A stretch of DNA of 64,000 bases. Origin: Flavobacteriales bacterium (GTDB lineage: Bacteria > Bacteroidota > Bacteroidia > Flavobacteriales_E > Vicingaceae). Under the pieces are notes generated by a model. It was given only the letters and a program-made list of their open reading frames with translations. It ran no database searches and was not told the origin of the DNA. The DNA lies in the NCBI GenBank assembly GCA_015075325.1, contig JABTUP010000006.1, positions 62,001 through 126,000 of the forward strand, written 5' to 3'. This document shows, piece by piece, positions 50,401 through 59,616 of this stretch; position 1 is the first letter of the stretch, and each line of letters begins with the position of its first letter. The position numbers and the translations under genes are program-made.

Positions 50401-51723
50401 TTAAGGAAAAGTAACTCCTCTATAATTGCCCACAATAGCCGGACGAATGTTTGAGCCAAAATTGGCATTAATTACACGAATAAACTCGTTTGCAATTAAA
50501 GCATTTCCTCGGCTGTTGGTATGTAAACCATCTAACGAAAAAGCTCCTCCTTCAATAAACACTGCTGTTAAAGCAACGCCATCATAGGTTACTCCTGCAT
50601 TCAGTTTTTCCATAAAAGCAGACATATCTACCACAGGAAACCCGTAAGCTGCTGCTGATGCATATATTTGTGCATTTAGTTGGTTAATGTGGTTTCGAGC
50701 AATAATTACTTCGTCTTTATCTAAAACTTGTTGGTGAGGAAGTGGGTCGGAAGGTATTAAACCTATTCCTTTTGCAATTAAACTCGATGCAGATAATAAA
50801 ATTAAGTCTTCTGGCACTGCTTTTCTAATAATAGTGGTATCTGCACCTTCTTTAATCCAGATGTCTTTTTTTACTTTTTCTAGTGTAACGGTAGTAAATA
50901 AAGGACTTTTGGTTACATCGTGTATGGTAGCACAAACACCTTTAGCACCCATTGCTTTAAATACAGCTAAAACAGTGTCGTATTTTTCTCTAAATTCTAA
51001 AGGGTTGGTTTGTTCTGATGAACCACTAACTGCATCGCCACCACTTTTTGCCCAGCTCATGGCATCATTTACTCCTAGCCAGTTGGTAAAAAATGTGGCA
51101 TTGCTTCGTTTAATGTGTTCAATATATTCTATTCGGTTGGTAATAGTTCCAAAGTTTAAAAATCTACCATAAGAATTAATGGGTTGACCACCTACTCCGT
51201 TCCATGCTAATACTCCTTGTGAAGGATGAGTTGTTCCTAAATAAATGTGATATTCTAAAGCTTGTGTTATGTTTTTAGAAACCACATTACGAACATTTAG
51301 TCCACCAATTGCGAGGTTATTGTATTTTTTAGTAGTATCCGACCAGTAGTTGTATGAATTATCGTAATTGATTGCCTCTGGGTCGTTATCTGAAATATCA
51401 GGATTATAGGCTTTTATAACTTCAATTTTTCCGTTTCGGTATGCCAAGTGCATGTATCCCGAACCTGTTCCAGAAACCAATGGTTGCACAAAAGGAGTAC
51501 CTATTTGTTTAGCAATAATAGAAGGAAACGAGTTTTCTTGTTGACCAAATTCGTTATGCAAACCACCATCTTGTAAACCTTGCGTGTATGAATCTCCAAC
51601 CGAAACAAAATTGGAAAAATTAGCATCTCCATAAATGGTTTCGTATTCATCAAACTCGGTTTTGTTACACGAATTGAAAAGAAGTACAACGGCAAAAACA
51701 GAAAGGTATTTAATGGCTTGCAT
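50401..51723 (-). CDS. SGNH/GDSL-like hydrolase lipoprotein, copy 1
   Basis: A 440-residue lipoprotein: signal ending in lipobox LLFNSC (Cys19), acidic spacer (TEFDEYE), then block I of SGNH esterases FVSVGDSYTQG with nucleophile Ser45, block III-like TNWLGVNDAMSW and the C-terminal Asp-His pair in LDGLHTNSRGNALIANEFI. The family is common in Bacteroidota outer membranes, probably as an esterase of unknown substrate. It follows the FadL-like gene by 10 bases and is a paralogue of the protein at 53938. Confidence 0.87.
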   Translation of the reverse strand: MQAIKYLSVFAVVLLFNSCNKTEFDEYETIYGDANFSNFVSVGDSYTQGLQDGGLHNEFGQQENSFPSIIAKQIGTPFVQPLVSGTGSGYMHLAYRNGKIEVIKAYNPDISDNDPEAINYDNSYNYWSDTTKKYNNLAIGGLNVRNVVSKNITQALEYHIYLGTTHPSQGVLAWNGVGGQPINSYGRFLNFGTITNRIEYIEHIKRSNATFFTNWLGVNDAMSWAKSGGDAVSGSSEQTNPLEFREKYDTVLAVFKAMGAKGVCATIHDVTKSPLFTTVTLEKVKKDIWIKEGADTTIIRKAVPEDLILLSASSLIAKGIGLIPSDPLPHQQVLDKDEVIIARNHINQLNAQIYASAAAYGFPVVDMSAFMEKLNAGVTYDGVALTAVFIEGGAFSLDGLHTNSRGNALIANEFIRVINANFGSNIRPAIVGNYRGVTFP

Positions 51724-51733
51724 AGTTTATAGA

Positions 51734-53014
51734 TTAGTTTATTGAAGGGGTTGTTTCTTTAGCCTTACAGCTAAAATTATAATTTAAGCCTATTCCAAAA
51801 ACATTAACAATTCGGTTGTATTTGGCTGTAAAACCAGCACTTTCTAATGACGATTCACGACGAGCACTTTGACGGATGTATGATAAATCGATAGAAAATT
51901 TATCGTTTACTTTATAACCCAATCCAGCTGTATAAGCTAGTTGGGTAGCATCTGGCAATTCAGGACTAACAAAACCATCTTTTATTGGAGTTTTATCGTA
52001 ATAAGCCCCTACTCTAACACTGTATTTTTGTTTGTAAGTAAAATCTAATCCAAAACGATGAGTCATTGCATTTTGCCAATCTTTAGTAGTTTTTGAATCG
52101 GGGGTATCGTTGTTTGCAAAATTAAAAGCTAAGGTATCGTATGATGACCATGCCGTATAATTTAAATCGTAAGCAAATTCAAGAGAGTAGTTCTCTTTCG
52201 AATGCTTTACACTAAACCCAACAGTAAACACAGATGGCAGTGTAATTTTTGAAACGAAGGTTGTTTTTGCAGGAAATTTGTTTTGTAACGAAACTGGTAT
52301 GTTGGTAAATTCTACTTCTCCATCTGGTAAATCGATAGGCATTGACGAACGATAGCTTACTCCCAATCTAAAATCGGTTGTTGAAATTTCTTTTTTTAAT
52401 GAATAAATGTTTGAAAAAAGACCAATGTTGTAGCCAACACCATCACCACTTCCACTTAATGATGCCTTTCCTTCTGTTGTTGTAGCAGAAGCCACAGGAA
52501 CAGCTTTTTCGGTTGTAAAACTTCCTCTTGTATAAACAAATCCTCCACCAACAAACAACTTATCGTGTATTTTATACGACATGGTTGGTTGAAACATAAA
52601 TGTTTTAAGTGCAATGTTTTGAATAATGTAACGTCCTTGCCAATTGTCTTCAAAAGAAGAGGTAGAACCAAATTGATTGTTTACTAAAAAACCAAACTTC
52701 ATGCGGTCGTTTAACTGACCCGAATAATAAAAATGAAAAGGAGTAGCATTTGGTGATGTTTGATTAATGTTTGCAGTTTCGGGAGTTTGTAACGATACTT
52801 TAGGCATTACATAATTAAACCCAGCTGTAAAATGATGACCAGATAAGTTGTTCATTCCTGCTGGATTAAAAAACACGGTGCTAGCATCAGAACCCAAACC
52901 TGTAAATGCACCACCCATTCCAACTCCTTTAATTCCCTGAAGATTTAATTGAAAACCTCCTGCAAATAAAAAATACGGAGTTAATGCTAGAGCTGTTAAA
53001 ACTATTTTTTTCAT
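51734..53014 (-). CDS. OmpP1/FadL family outer-membrane transporter
   Basis: A 426-residue beta-barrel. Start ATG 53014 gives a good signal peptide (MKKIVLTALALTPYFLFAGG). The N-terminal plug motif FQLNLQGIKGVGMGGAFTGL and SDASTVFFNPAGMNNLSGHH are the FadL hallmarks; the rest has alternating amphipathic strands and ends in GIGLNYNFSCKAKETTPSIN. FadL channels take up hydrophobic compounds such as fatty acids. Co-transcribed with the SGNH lipoprotein downstream, which could act on lipids passing this route (inference). Confidence 0.93.
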   Translation of the reverse strand: MKKIVLTALALTPYFLFAGGFQLNLQGIKGVGMGGAFTGLGSDASTVFFNPAGMNNLSGHHFTAGFNYVMPKVSLQTPETANINQTSPNATPFHFYYSGQLNDRMKFGFLVNNQFGSTSSFEDNWQGRYIIQNIALKTFMFQPTMSYKIHDKLFVGGGFVYTRGSFTTEKAVPVASATTTEGKASLSGSGDGVGYNIGLFSNIYSLKKEISTTDFRLGVSYRSSMPIDLPDGEVEFTNIPVSLQNKFPAKTTFVSKITLPSVFTVGFSVKHSKENYSLEFAYDLNYTAWSSYDTLAFNFANNDTPDSKTTKDWQNAMTHRFGLDFTYKQKYSVRVGAYYDKTPIKDGFVSPELPDATQLAYTAGLGYKVNDKFSIDLSYIRQSARRESSLESAGFTAKYNRIVNVFGIGLNYNFSCKAKETTPSIN

Positions 53015-53032
53015 TAATATTATTTTGATGGT

Positions 53033-53065
53033 AAAAAAAACCTCCAATAACTAAGTTATCGGAGG
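53033..53065 (-). terminator. Minus-strand terminator after the T9SS protein gene
   Basis: CCTCCAATAACT and AGTTATCGGAGG form a 12-bp stem with one mismatch and a tiny loop (53041-53065); on the minus strand it is followed by eight T (53033-53040). It lies 12 bases after the stop of the 53077 gene and separates it from the FadL-like gene. Confidence 0.8.
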
Positions 53066-53076
53066 TGTAATTTTTA

Positions 53077-53841
53077 TTATTTATTTACGATAAATCTTTT
53101 GGTTACTATGTTGTTGTTGTAATTAATTTGAAAGAAATAAACGCCATTAGAAAAATTTGAAGCATTTAATTGATGTTTGTTAACACCTTGATTTGCATTA
53201 CTGCTTTCAGAATAAACCAATTCACCTAAAACATTTCTAACATCGATAGAAACTTTTCCAGCTGTTGGCAAATAATACTCAAAAGTAGAATTTGTACTAA
53301 AAGGGTTTGGTGAATTTTGTTTTACTGAAAATGTTGTCGTTGACAATTCTTCAACACCAGTAGCAGCCATAATAACTAACGAGTAATAATCTACATTAAA
53401 AGGTTGTGAAGTTGGAACCCCAAAAACAGTTGCCCATGACAATCCAGATACAGATATAGGATAAGTCCCTTCCTGCCCAGCTGTTGCCGTTCCTGTAATT
53501 CTCATACAACTAGTAGAACCACCTGGGAAAACAAAATTTAAATTGTTTTCGTTTAATGAAACTACATTAAAACCTGTTGGCAATCCTGAGAAATTATCAA
53601 TTACAACACTATCGATAGGAATAACAGTGCATGGAGGAAAAATTAATACGATACAAGTATCTACTGGAGTTATAGTTGTAATGGTTTCATCATAAGGCAC
53701 ACCAACATAAGCAGGAGCTAATCCTGTTGCACTATCAGGATATACACCTGGTGTGGTATAAAATGGATCAGGTGTACAATTTTGAGCAAATGCAAAGCTT
53801 GCAAAAGCAATTGCAACTAAAGAAAGTAAGGTTTTTTTCAT
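53077..53841 (-). CDS. T9SS type A sorting-domain protein (short, secreted)
   Basis: A 254-residue exported protein: signal peptide (LLSLVAIAFASFAFAQ), an N-terminal region with six Cys residues (NCTPDPFYTTPG, DTCIVLIFPPCTVIPI, STSCMRITGTATAG) and a beta-rich stretch that ends about residue 165, then a classic sorting domain (SPNPFSTNSTFEYYLPTAGK, VRNVLGELVYSESSN, NGVYFFQINYNNNIVTKRFI). It would cross the outer membrane through T9SS and be anchored or released. The N-terminal domain resembles putative Ig-like cell-surface domains but is not assigned. It lies between the SGNH and FadL genes. Confidence 0.9.
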   Translation of the reverse strand: MKKTLLSLVAIAFASFAFAQNCTPDPFYTTPGVYPDSATGLAPAYVGVPYDETITTITPVDTCIVLIFPPCTVIPIDSVVIDNFSGLPTGFNVVSLNENNLNFVFPGGSTSCMRITGTATAGQEGTYPISVSGLSWATVFGVPTSQPFNVDYYSLVIMAATGVEELSTTTFSVKQNSPNPFSTNSTFEYYLPTAGKVSIDVRNVLGELVYSESSNANQGVNKHQLNASNFSNGVYFFQINYNNNIVTKRFIVNK

Positions 53842-53937
53842 AAGAATTAAGTTTAGGTTTATTAATTTATTTAAGTTGTTGAGTTTCTTTTCAATTAAAT
53901 CGTTTTTTTATTCAATCTTCTTGATGTAATAATTAAT

Positions 53938-55269
53938 TTATGGAAATGTAATTCCTCTATAATTACTCACAATAACCTGTTGTAATTTAGAGCCATAATG
54001 ATTATTAATTACTCGAATAAATTCATTCGCAATAATAGCATACCCTCTTCCATTAGGATGAACTCCATCTAAGGAAAATACTCCTCCTTCGATGAATTTT
54101 GGAGTGAACTCAACTCCATCATAAGTTAATCCTGTATTGGTTAATGTTTTCATAAACTGATTCATATCTGCTAATGCAAACCCATAGGAGTTGGTAAGTG
54201 TTCTAATGGCATCATTTATTTCGTTGGTTCTGTTTCGAACAATTGTAATTTCATTTTCATCTAAGACAAAGGTGTGTCGCAATGGATTTGACTGTGTCAA
54301 ACCTTTTCCTTCGGCTAGTTGATCAGAAGCTGTGAGTAACAACAAATCTCTGGCAGTGGCTTTTCTGACAATTGTTGTATCGGCACCTTCCTTAATCCAA
54401 ATATCTTTGCCAAGAGCTTCTAAAGTAACCGTATTAAAGTAAGGAATGGAAGTTACATCAGGCAGAGTTGCACAAACCCCTTTCGCTCCCATGTTTTTAA
54501 AAGCAGCTAATATAGAATCGTATTTAAATCTAAATTCGTCAAGATCTGACAATTGAGATAAAAACAGACCCGGTACAGAAATCCCGTTTTCATTCATAAC
54601 TGGTTCATCATCACCACCAGCAGTTGACCAACCCAATACATCATTATTTCCCAACCAATTGGTGAAAAAAGTAGCTTTACTTGCTTTCACATGATCCAAA
54701 TAAGATATTGGGGCGGCATCAGTACCAAAATCTAAAAATCGCCCATAAGGATTGAGTGAATTTTGTAATAAATTAAAATTTAAATCGGTGTTTCTACCTC
54801 CTGAAACGCAATTCACCAACTTAATTCCAGAAACTCCAAGATTATTGTATTTTTTAGTTTTATCGCCCCAATTTTCCCATGCTGCATCATTACGAATAGC
54901 TTCTGGGTCATTGTCAGTAATGTCTTCATTATAAGCTTTAATTACTTTAATTTCTCCATTTCTATAAGCCAAATGTATATAAGCTGCTCCTTGTCCTATG
55001 ATGGTCGGTTGGATAAAATTTAAACTTGGATTAGCTTGTTTCATTTGTCCTGCAATAATTGCTGGGTAAGAATTGTCTTGTTGACCACGCTCATTATGCA
55101 ACCCTCCATCTTGATAACCCTGAGTTAAAGAATTACCAACAGCAACATAATTACTAAAATCTGCACTTCCTTGAGAAAACTCAAATTCATCAAACTCTGT
55201 TTTCTGACAAGAACTAACAACAAGAGCTAATATAGAAAGTTTTAATACAGGTGTTTTTAACGACTTCAT
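53938..55269 (-). CDS. SGNH/GDSL-like hydrolase lipoprotein, copy 2
   Basis: A 443-residue lipoprotein: lipobox ALVVSSC (Cys21), then TEFDEFEFSQGSADF, block I YVAVGNSLTQG (Ser47), TNWLGNNDVLGWS, and C-terminal LDGVHPNGRGYAIIANEFI. It aligns with the copy at 50401 throughout, with an insert of about 20 residues near position 225 (GISVPGLFLSQLSDLDE). Divergence is broad, so the duplication is not recent. It is separated by 96 bases from the T9SS protein downstream. Confidence 0.87.
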   Translation of the reverse strand: MKSLKTPVLKLSILALVVSSCQKTEFDEFEFSQGSADFSNYVAVGNSLTQGYQDGGLHNERGQQDNSYPAIIAGQMKQANPSLNFIQPTIIGQGAAYIHLAYRNGEIKVIKAYNEDITDNDPEAIRNDAAWENWGDKTKKYNNLGVSGIKLVNCVSGGRNTDLNFNLLQNSLNPYGRFLDFGTDAAPISYLDHVKASKATFFTNWLGNNDVLGWSTAGGDDEPVMNENGISVPGLFLSQLSDLDEFRFKYDSILAAFKNMGAKGVCATLPDVTSIPYFNTVTLEALGKDIWIKEGADTTIVRKATARDLLLLTASDQLAEGKGLTQSNPLRHTFVLDENEITIVRNRTNEINDAIRTLTNSYGFALADMNQFMKTLTNTGLTYDGVEFTPKFIEGGVFSLDGVHPNGRGYAIIANEFIRVINNHYGSKLQQVIVSNYRGITFP

Positions 55270-55329
55270 AAGTGCAATTCAAAATAAAAATTTAAAATTA
55301 ACCTTTTATTCCAAATATTTAATTTTTTG

Positions 55330-56193
55330 TTAAATTATTTCAATCCTCTCTTTCTCGTTGGGCTGAATACTCAGCACAGGAATGTCTGAGTTATTAATAA
55401 CCTCACGAGCATTTGAACCAATAAAAAAGGCCTTAATATCGGTTTCTTGTTGAGTCATAATCATAATTAAATCAGCTTCAATTTTTTGTCCGTATTCTAT
55501 TACAGCATTGCTCAACTTATCTTCAGTTTTTAAAATTTTAACCAATTCGGCAGTACATTTTACTTGTTTTTTTTCAATGTATTGTTTTACTAAAATTAGT
55601 TGGTCTTTTAATTTGTTTACCACCTCTTCTCTGCCTGTTAACAGAATAGAAACTGCATAAATTTCTGCCTTAAATACTTTGGCAACAGCAATGGCTTTGT
55701 TTACTTTGTCGCTGGTTTCTTTGGTTAAATCTAATGGCAATAAAATTTTATCACACCCTTTTTTGTGTTTTTTTCCTTTTATGGTAATTACAGGGCAAGG
55801 AGCTGTTTTAACTACTTTTAGTGCATTTGAACCAATAAATTTAGAGTTTTCAGCTCCTTTTGTTCCCATCACAATAAAAGTTGCTTTAATAAGCGTAGCA
55901 ACTTCAGCAATTTTGGAGTAAATTTTACCCTCAGCTACTATACTAGAAATTTCGAGTCCTGTTTCTTTTCTTTTTTCTTCGGCCAAATTTTTCAAATTCG
56001 ATTCAACAGCATCTCTTATTTCGTCCAAACCTTTGATAAACATTTTTACCATAGGGTTTACTTCTTCAATTACATAAAGTAAAATAACTTCGGCTCTAAT
56101 TTCTTTTGCCAAATTATACGATTGAGATAATGCAATTAATGATTGCTCTGAAAAGTCGATAGGAACTAATATTTTATTATTATTGCGTAACAT
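55330..56193 (-). CDS. Tandem-domain universal stress protein
   Basis: A 287-residue protein with two UspA domains. Start ATG 56193 (MLRNNNKILVPIDFSEQSLI) matches the usual N-terminus; an upstream opening to 56220 crosses a -7 box. Domain 1 ends with the ATP-binding G-2x-G-9x-G(S/N) like region MGTKGAENSKFIGSNALKVV; domain 2 begins CDKILLPLDLTKETSDKVNK and ends GSNAREVINNSDIPVLSIQP. Its second domain motif is partly degenerate (MTQQETDIKAFFIGSNA). It is divergent from the nucleoside phosphorylase gene. Confidence 0.92.
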   Translation of the reverse strand: MLRNNNKILVPIDFSEQSLIALSQSYNLAKEIRAEVILLYVIEEVNPMVKMFIKGLDEIRDAVESNLKNLAEEKRKETGLEISSIVAEGKIYSKIAEVATLIKATFIVMGTKGAENSKFIGSNALKVVKTAPCPVITIKGKKHKKGCDKILLPLDLTKETSDKVNKAIAVAKVFKAEIYAVSILLTGREEVVNKLKDQLILVKQYIEKKQVKCTAELVKILKTEDKLSNAVIEYGQKIEADLIMIMTQQETDIKAFFIGSNAREVINNSDIPVLSIQPNEKERIEII

Positions 56194-56217
56194 TTGATTA
56201 AATTTGAAAAGGACATC

Positions 56218-56225
56218 CAAAAGTA
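56218..56225 (-). promoter_or_regulatory. -7 box of the universal stress protein gene
   Basis: Minus-strand TACTTTTG, 25 bases before ATG 56193; supports this start. No -33 box found. Confidence 0.5.
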
Positions 56226-56234
56226 CATAATAGT

Positions 56235-57113
56235 ATGAATAAAATAGCCGAGTCGGAACTAATTTTAAATAGCGATAACAGTATTTATCACTTAAATCTA
56301 CAGCCTCATCAAATAGCCAATGATGTTATTGTGGTGGGCGACCCCAATAGAGTTAAGGCTATTTCATCAAAATTTGAAAAAATTGAACACAAGGTTGAAA
56401 ACCGCGAATTTATTACGCACACTGGCTTTTATAACGGAAAACGCCTTTCGGTAATTGGAACTGGTATTGGAACCGACAACATTGATATTGTGCTGAATGA
56501 GCTAGATGCTTTAGTAAATATTGATTTTAAAACCAGAACAATAAAACCAAACCTTACTTCGCTTAATATTGTGCGAATTGGAACTTGCGGTGCACTTCAA
56601 GCCCACATCAACTCCAACGATTTTGTGGTTTCAGAATATGCATTAGGTTTAGACGGTTTGCTAAATCATTATCGAATTGAATATACCAAAGAAGAGCAAG
56701 AACTTACATCAGCATTTAATAAGCAAACCAACTATTCGAAAGCAGTTAGCCCTGCCTACATGGTTAAAGGCTCCGAAAAACTACATCAGTTGTTTGTAAA
56801 CGATTGTCATTCGGGTATTACCGCTACTGCTTCGGGTTTTTATGGTCCGCAAGGCAGAATTTTACGATTAGCATTAAATCAACCCGATTTAAATGACAAA
56901 CTTCATCATTTCAATTATAACGGATTAAAAGTTAATAATTTTGAAATGGAAACTTCTGCTATTTATGGTTTAGCAAAAATAATGGGACACCAAGCATGTA
57001 CCGTTTGTGTAGTGGTAGCCAACCGATACGTCAAAACTACTACCAAAGATTATCATCCAGCAATGGATAAATTAATTAATTTGGTGTTACAAAAGTTAAC
57101 ACAACAGCGTTAA
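56235..57113 (+). CDS. Nucleoside phosphorylase (uridine-phosphorylase-like)
   Basis: A 292-residue enzyme of the purine/uridine phosphorylase superfamily. Seen are the phosphate-binding IVVGDPNRVKAI, GFYNGKRLSVIGTGIGTDN, the RIGTCGALQ motif, and the nucleoside-binding FEMETSAIYGLAKIMGH. The short -GxFYGPQGR- region (TASGFYGPQGRILR) is typical of the Bacteroidota uridine-phosphorylase-like group. It cleaves a nucleoside to base and ribose-1-phosphate in salvage. Substrate specificity not decided by sequence. Confidence 0.9.
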   Translation: MNKIAESELILNSDNSIYHLNLQPHQIANDVIVVGDPNRVKAISSKFEKIEHKVENREFITHTGFYNGKRLSVIGTGIGTDNIDIVLNELDALVNIDFKTRTIKPNLTSLNIVRIGTCGALQAHINSNDFVVSEYALGLDGLLNHYRIEYTKEEQELTSAFNKQTNYSKAVSPAYMVKGSEKLHQLFVNDCHSGITATASGFYGPQGRILRLALNQPDLNDKLHHFNYNGLKVNNFEMETSAIYGLAKIMGHQACTVCVVVANRYVKTTTKDYHPAMDKLINLVLQKLTQQR

Positions 57114-57154
57114 TAACTACCCATTTTTGGTGTAACTACAATTTATTGTTGTGG

Positions 57155-57162
57155 TATATTTG
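57155..57162 (+). promoter_or_regulatory. -7-like box almost touching the SirB1-like start codon
   Basis: TATATTTG ends 3 bases before ATG 57166. If used, the transcript would begin at or near the start codon. The nearest TTG upstream (57127) gives a 25-base spacer, so use is uncertain. Confidence 0.3.
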
Positions 57163-57165
57163 GGT

Positions 57166-58002
57166 ATGATTGAAAAAGAACTAAAAGCACTAATTAGTTT
57201 ACTCGACGACCCTGATGATAACATTTACAACGAAGTAAAAAGTAAATTAATTTCGTATGGCGATGATGTTATTCCGCATTTAGAAAATGCGTGGGAAACC
57301 TCTTTCAACCAATTATTACAAGAACGAATTGAAAACATCATCCACTTTTTACAATTCAATTCCATTAAAAAAGCATTAGAAAACTGGAAAAACACACCCA
57401 ATAAAAAACTACTCGACGGTGCTATAATTATTGCCAAATATCAATATCCCGATTTAAACGAAAACCTGATTAACGAGTACATTAGCAGACTAACACAAGA
57501 AACCTGGCTAGAACTAAACGACAACCTTACTGCTTTAGAAAAAGTAAAGGTTTTGAATAAAATTATTTTCGAGATACACGATTTTACAGGCAACACTAAA
57601 AGCATTAACTCTCCTCAAAATTCTTACATCAATAATGTAATAGAAACCAAAAAAGGAAATCCAATTACTCTTGGTATCATTTACCTTTCGGTTTGCGAAA
57701 AATTAGGAATACCCGTTTACGGTGTAAATGTTCCTGCCCACTTTATATTAGCTTTTTCAGAAAAACCAAACGATGTGTTGTTTTACCTCAATGTGTTTAA
57801 CAAAGGTTCGGTATTTTTTAAGCCCGATATTGATAAATTTTTAGAACAATTAAAAACCGAACCTAAAAAAGAATTTTACATTCCTTGTTCTACCAACACC
57901 ATTATTAAACGATTAATTCAACACCTTATTTATACCTACGACAACCTTGGGTATCTTGATAAAAAAGAAGAATTAACGGAGTTGTTGAATATTCTTGAAT
58001 AA
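57166..58002 (+). CDS. SirB1/transglutaminase-like domain protein
   Basis: A 278-residue protein; ATG 57166 chosen over the GTG at 57151, which lies in a -7 box. An N-terminal helical repeat region (about 1-95, DDPDDNIYNEVKSKLISYGD as in HEAT-like repeats) precedes the SirB1-N transglutaminase-like domain: QNSYINNVIETKKGNPITLG, IYLSVCEKLGIPVYGVNVPA with the putative Cys, and HFILAFSE with the His. Proteins of this family in other bacteria carry C-terminal TPRs; a short helical end (IKRLIQHLIYTYDNLGYLDK) is the counterpart. Catalytic activity not demonstrated. Confidence 0.87.
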   Translation: MIEKELKALISLLDDPDDNIYNEVKSKLISYGDDVIPHLENAWETSFNQLLQERIENIIHFLQFNSIKKALENWKNTPNKKLLDGAIIIAKYQYPDLNENLINEYISRLTQETWLELNDNLTALEKVKVLNKIIFEIHDFTGNTKSINSPQNSYINNVIETKKGNPITLGIIYLSVCEKLGIPVYGVNVPAHFILAFSEKPNDVLFYLNVFNKGSVFFKPDIDKFLEQLKTEPKKEFYIPCSTNTIIKRLIQHLIYTYDNLGYLDKKEELTELLNILE

Positions 58003-58047
58003 TAATCGTTACTTTTATTCGTCATTAATTTCTCTAATTTATTAATC

Positions 58048-58779
58048 ATGAAAAGTATCGCAAGCACTTCCATTATTGGTTTATCCATTATTATTACTGC
58101 CCTTTTATTTTCGGGAGCCTATAAAAATAGAAACGAAAAAAACAACACCATTAGCGTAACTGGTTTAGGAGAAAAAGATTTTGTTTCCGACCTCATTGTT
58201 TGGAGCGGATGGTTTAGTAAAAAGAATTTGGTAATGAAAGATGCTTATGCCGAATTGGATAAAGATCGTGAAAGCATTAAAAACTACCTTATTTCGAAAG
58301 GAATTAAAGACAATCAAATTATTTTTTCGGCTGTTGACATCAATAAAGAATTTGACTATTCGTACGACAACAACGGCAATCAACGAAGCTCAGTTTTTAC
58401 AGGCTACCGATTAACCCAAAACGTGCAAATTGAATCGAACGAAGTAAATAAAATTGAAGATATTTCCAGACAAGTAACAGAACTAATCAACTCTGGTATT
58501 GAGTTTTATTCAAACCAACCACAATATTACTACACCAAACTTTCAAAACTTAAAATTGAAATGATTGCCGAAGCCACCAAAGATGCTTTAACCAGAGCTA
58601 AGAGCATTGCTGAAAATGGTAACGGCAATTTGGGTAAGCTAAAAAATGCCAACATGGGTGTTTTTCAAATTGTAGCTCAAAACTCATCAGAAGAATACTC
58701 ATGGGGAGGTTCGTTTAATACCACCTCAAAACGAAAAACTGCCAGTATTACTGTTAAGTTAGATTACGAAGTAGAGTAG
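58048..58779 (+). CDS. SIMPL domain (DUF541) protein
   Basis: A 243-residue exported protein: N-terminal hydrophobic signal (TSIIGLSIIITALLFSGAYK), then the SIMPL fold: ISVTGLGEKDFVSDLIVWSG, the DRESIKNYLISKGIKDNQII helix-strand, and the C-terminal strand TSKRKTASITVKLDYEVE. SIMPL/DUF541 proteins are periplasmic with an oxidative-stress link in a few bacteria. It follows the SirB1-like gene by 45 bases and may share its transcript. Confidence 0.9.
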   Translation: MKSIASTSIIGLSIIITALLFSGAYKNRNEKNNTISVTGLGEKDFVSDLIVWSGWFSKKNLVMKDAYAELDKDRESIKNYLISKGIKDNQIIFSAVDINKEFDYSYDNNGNQRSSVFTGYRLTQNVQIESNEVNKIEDISRQVTELINSGIEFYSNQPQYYYTKLSKLKIEMIAEATKDALTRAKSIAENGNGNLGKLKNANMGVFQIVAQNSSEEYSWGGSFNTTSKRKTASITVKLDYEVE

Positions 58780-58851
58780 ATGGTTGTTTATAAATCACAA
58801 CTAAAACACACCTTTTTCGTTAACTTTATAAACAGAAATAATAAAAATTGA

Positions 58852-59616
58852 ATGAAAAATAAATATGTAAACTTCATTTCAGACGACCATTTATTAGAAT
58901 GCATTGGAAATCTGCATAATGCTTATTTGAAAGCAAAAAACAATATTTCAAAAAAGAATTTTTATTCAAATAAGGTTGATACAATAAAATTGACGTTTGA
59001 TGCACAGTTCAACGATATAGATGAAGAAAAACTTATCCAATCGGAAATTTTAAGACAAATTGATAAATCTATAAATAATTCCATTGGAACATTTCATGAA
59101 CAAATTTTAGGCGGGATAAAAGGATATGAAGCTGGAAACTTGAGTGGCTATGATATCAAAGCCAATGATGACACTTTATTTGCAGACATCAAGAACAAAC
59201 ACAATACAATGAACAGTAGTGCAGCCGAAGCACTATTTCAAAAATTGGCACGTTATGCAAACGACTATAAAAAGGCAAAATGTTATTGGGTTCAAATTTT
59301 AGCAAAAGGTAGTTTCTGCGAATTATGGAGTGGTGACATCAATGGTAAAGAATACAGCCATAGCAGAGTTTATAAAATTTCAGGAGACCAATTTTACGCC
59401 TTACTTTCAGGTCAAGACAATGCAATGTTTCAACTATATCAAGCATTACCTAAAGCTATAAAAGACTACTTAAAATCATCAAAACACAATAAGGAAATTA
59501 TTGAGAACTCTGCATTAGAAGAAATTAAATCAAAAACCAAAACAAGTAAACGCAGTGTTTTAGATCAAATTACTTTTGAAAATTACAGTTATTACCTTGG
59601 TTTTGACAAGTTGTAG
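58852..59616 (+). CDS. Type II restriction endonuclease, Eco47II-like
   Basis: A 254-residue nuclease of the Eco47II family (family prototypes cut GGNCC). PD-(D/E)xK residues: D101 in SGYDIKAND and D112-I-K114 in FADIKNKHN, with E84 in the helix FHEQILGGIKGYE. The conserved run NKHNTMNSS follows. A -7-like box TAACTTTA lies about 27 bases upstream. It is convergent with a C5-cytosine methyltransferase, with the two 3' ends overlapping 25 bases, giving a two-gene restriction-modification system. Exact specificity should be tested; family membership is by motif memory. Confidence 0.85.
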   Translation: MKNKYVNFISDDHLLECIGNLHNAYLKAKNNISKKNFYSNKVDTIKLTFDAQFNDIDEEKLIQSEILRQIDKSINNSIGTFHEQILGGIKGYEAGNLSGYDIKANDDTLFADIKNKHNTMNSSAAEALFQKLARYANDYKKAKCYWVQILAKGSFCELWSGDINGKEYSHSRVYKISGDQFYALLSGQDNAMFQLYQALPKAIKDYLKSSKHNKEIIENSALEEIKSKTKTSKRSVLDQITFENYSYYLGFDKL

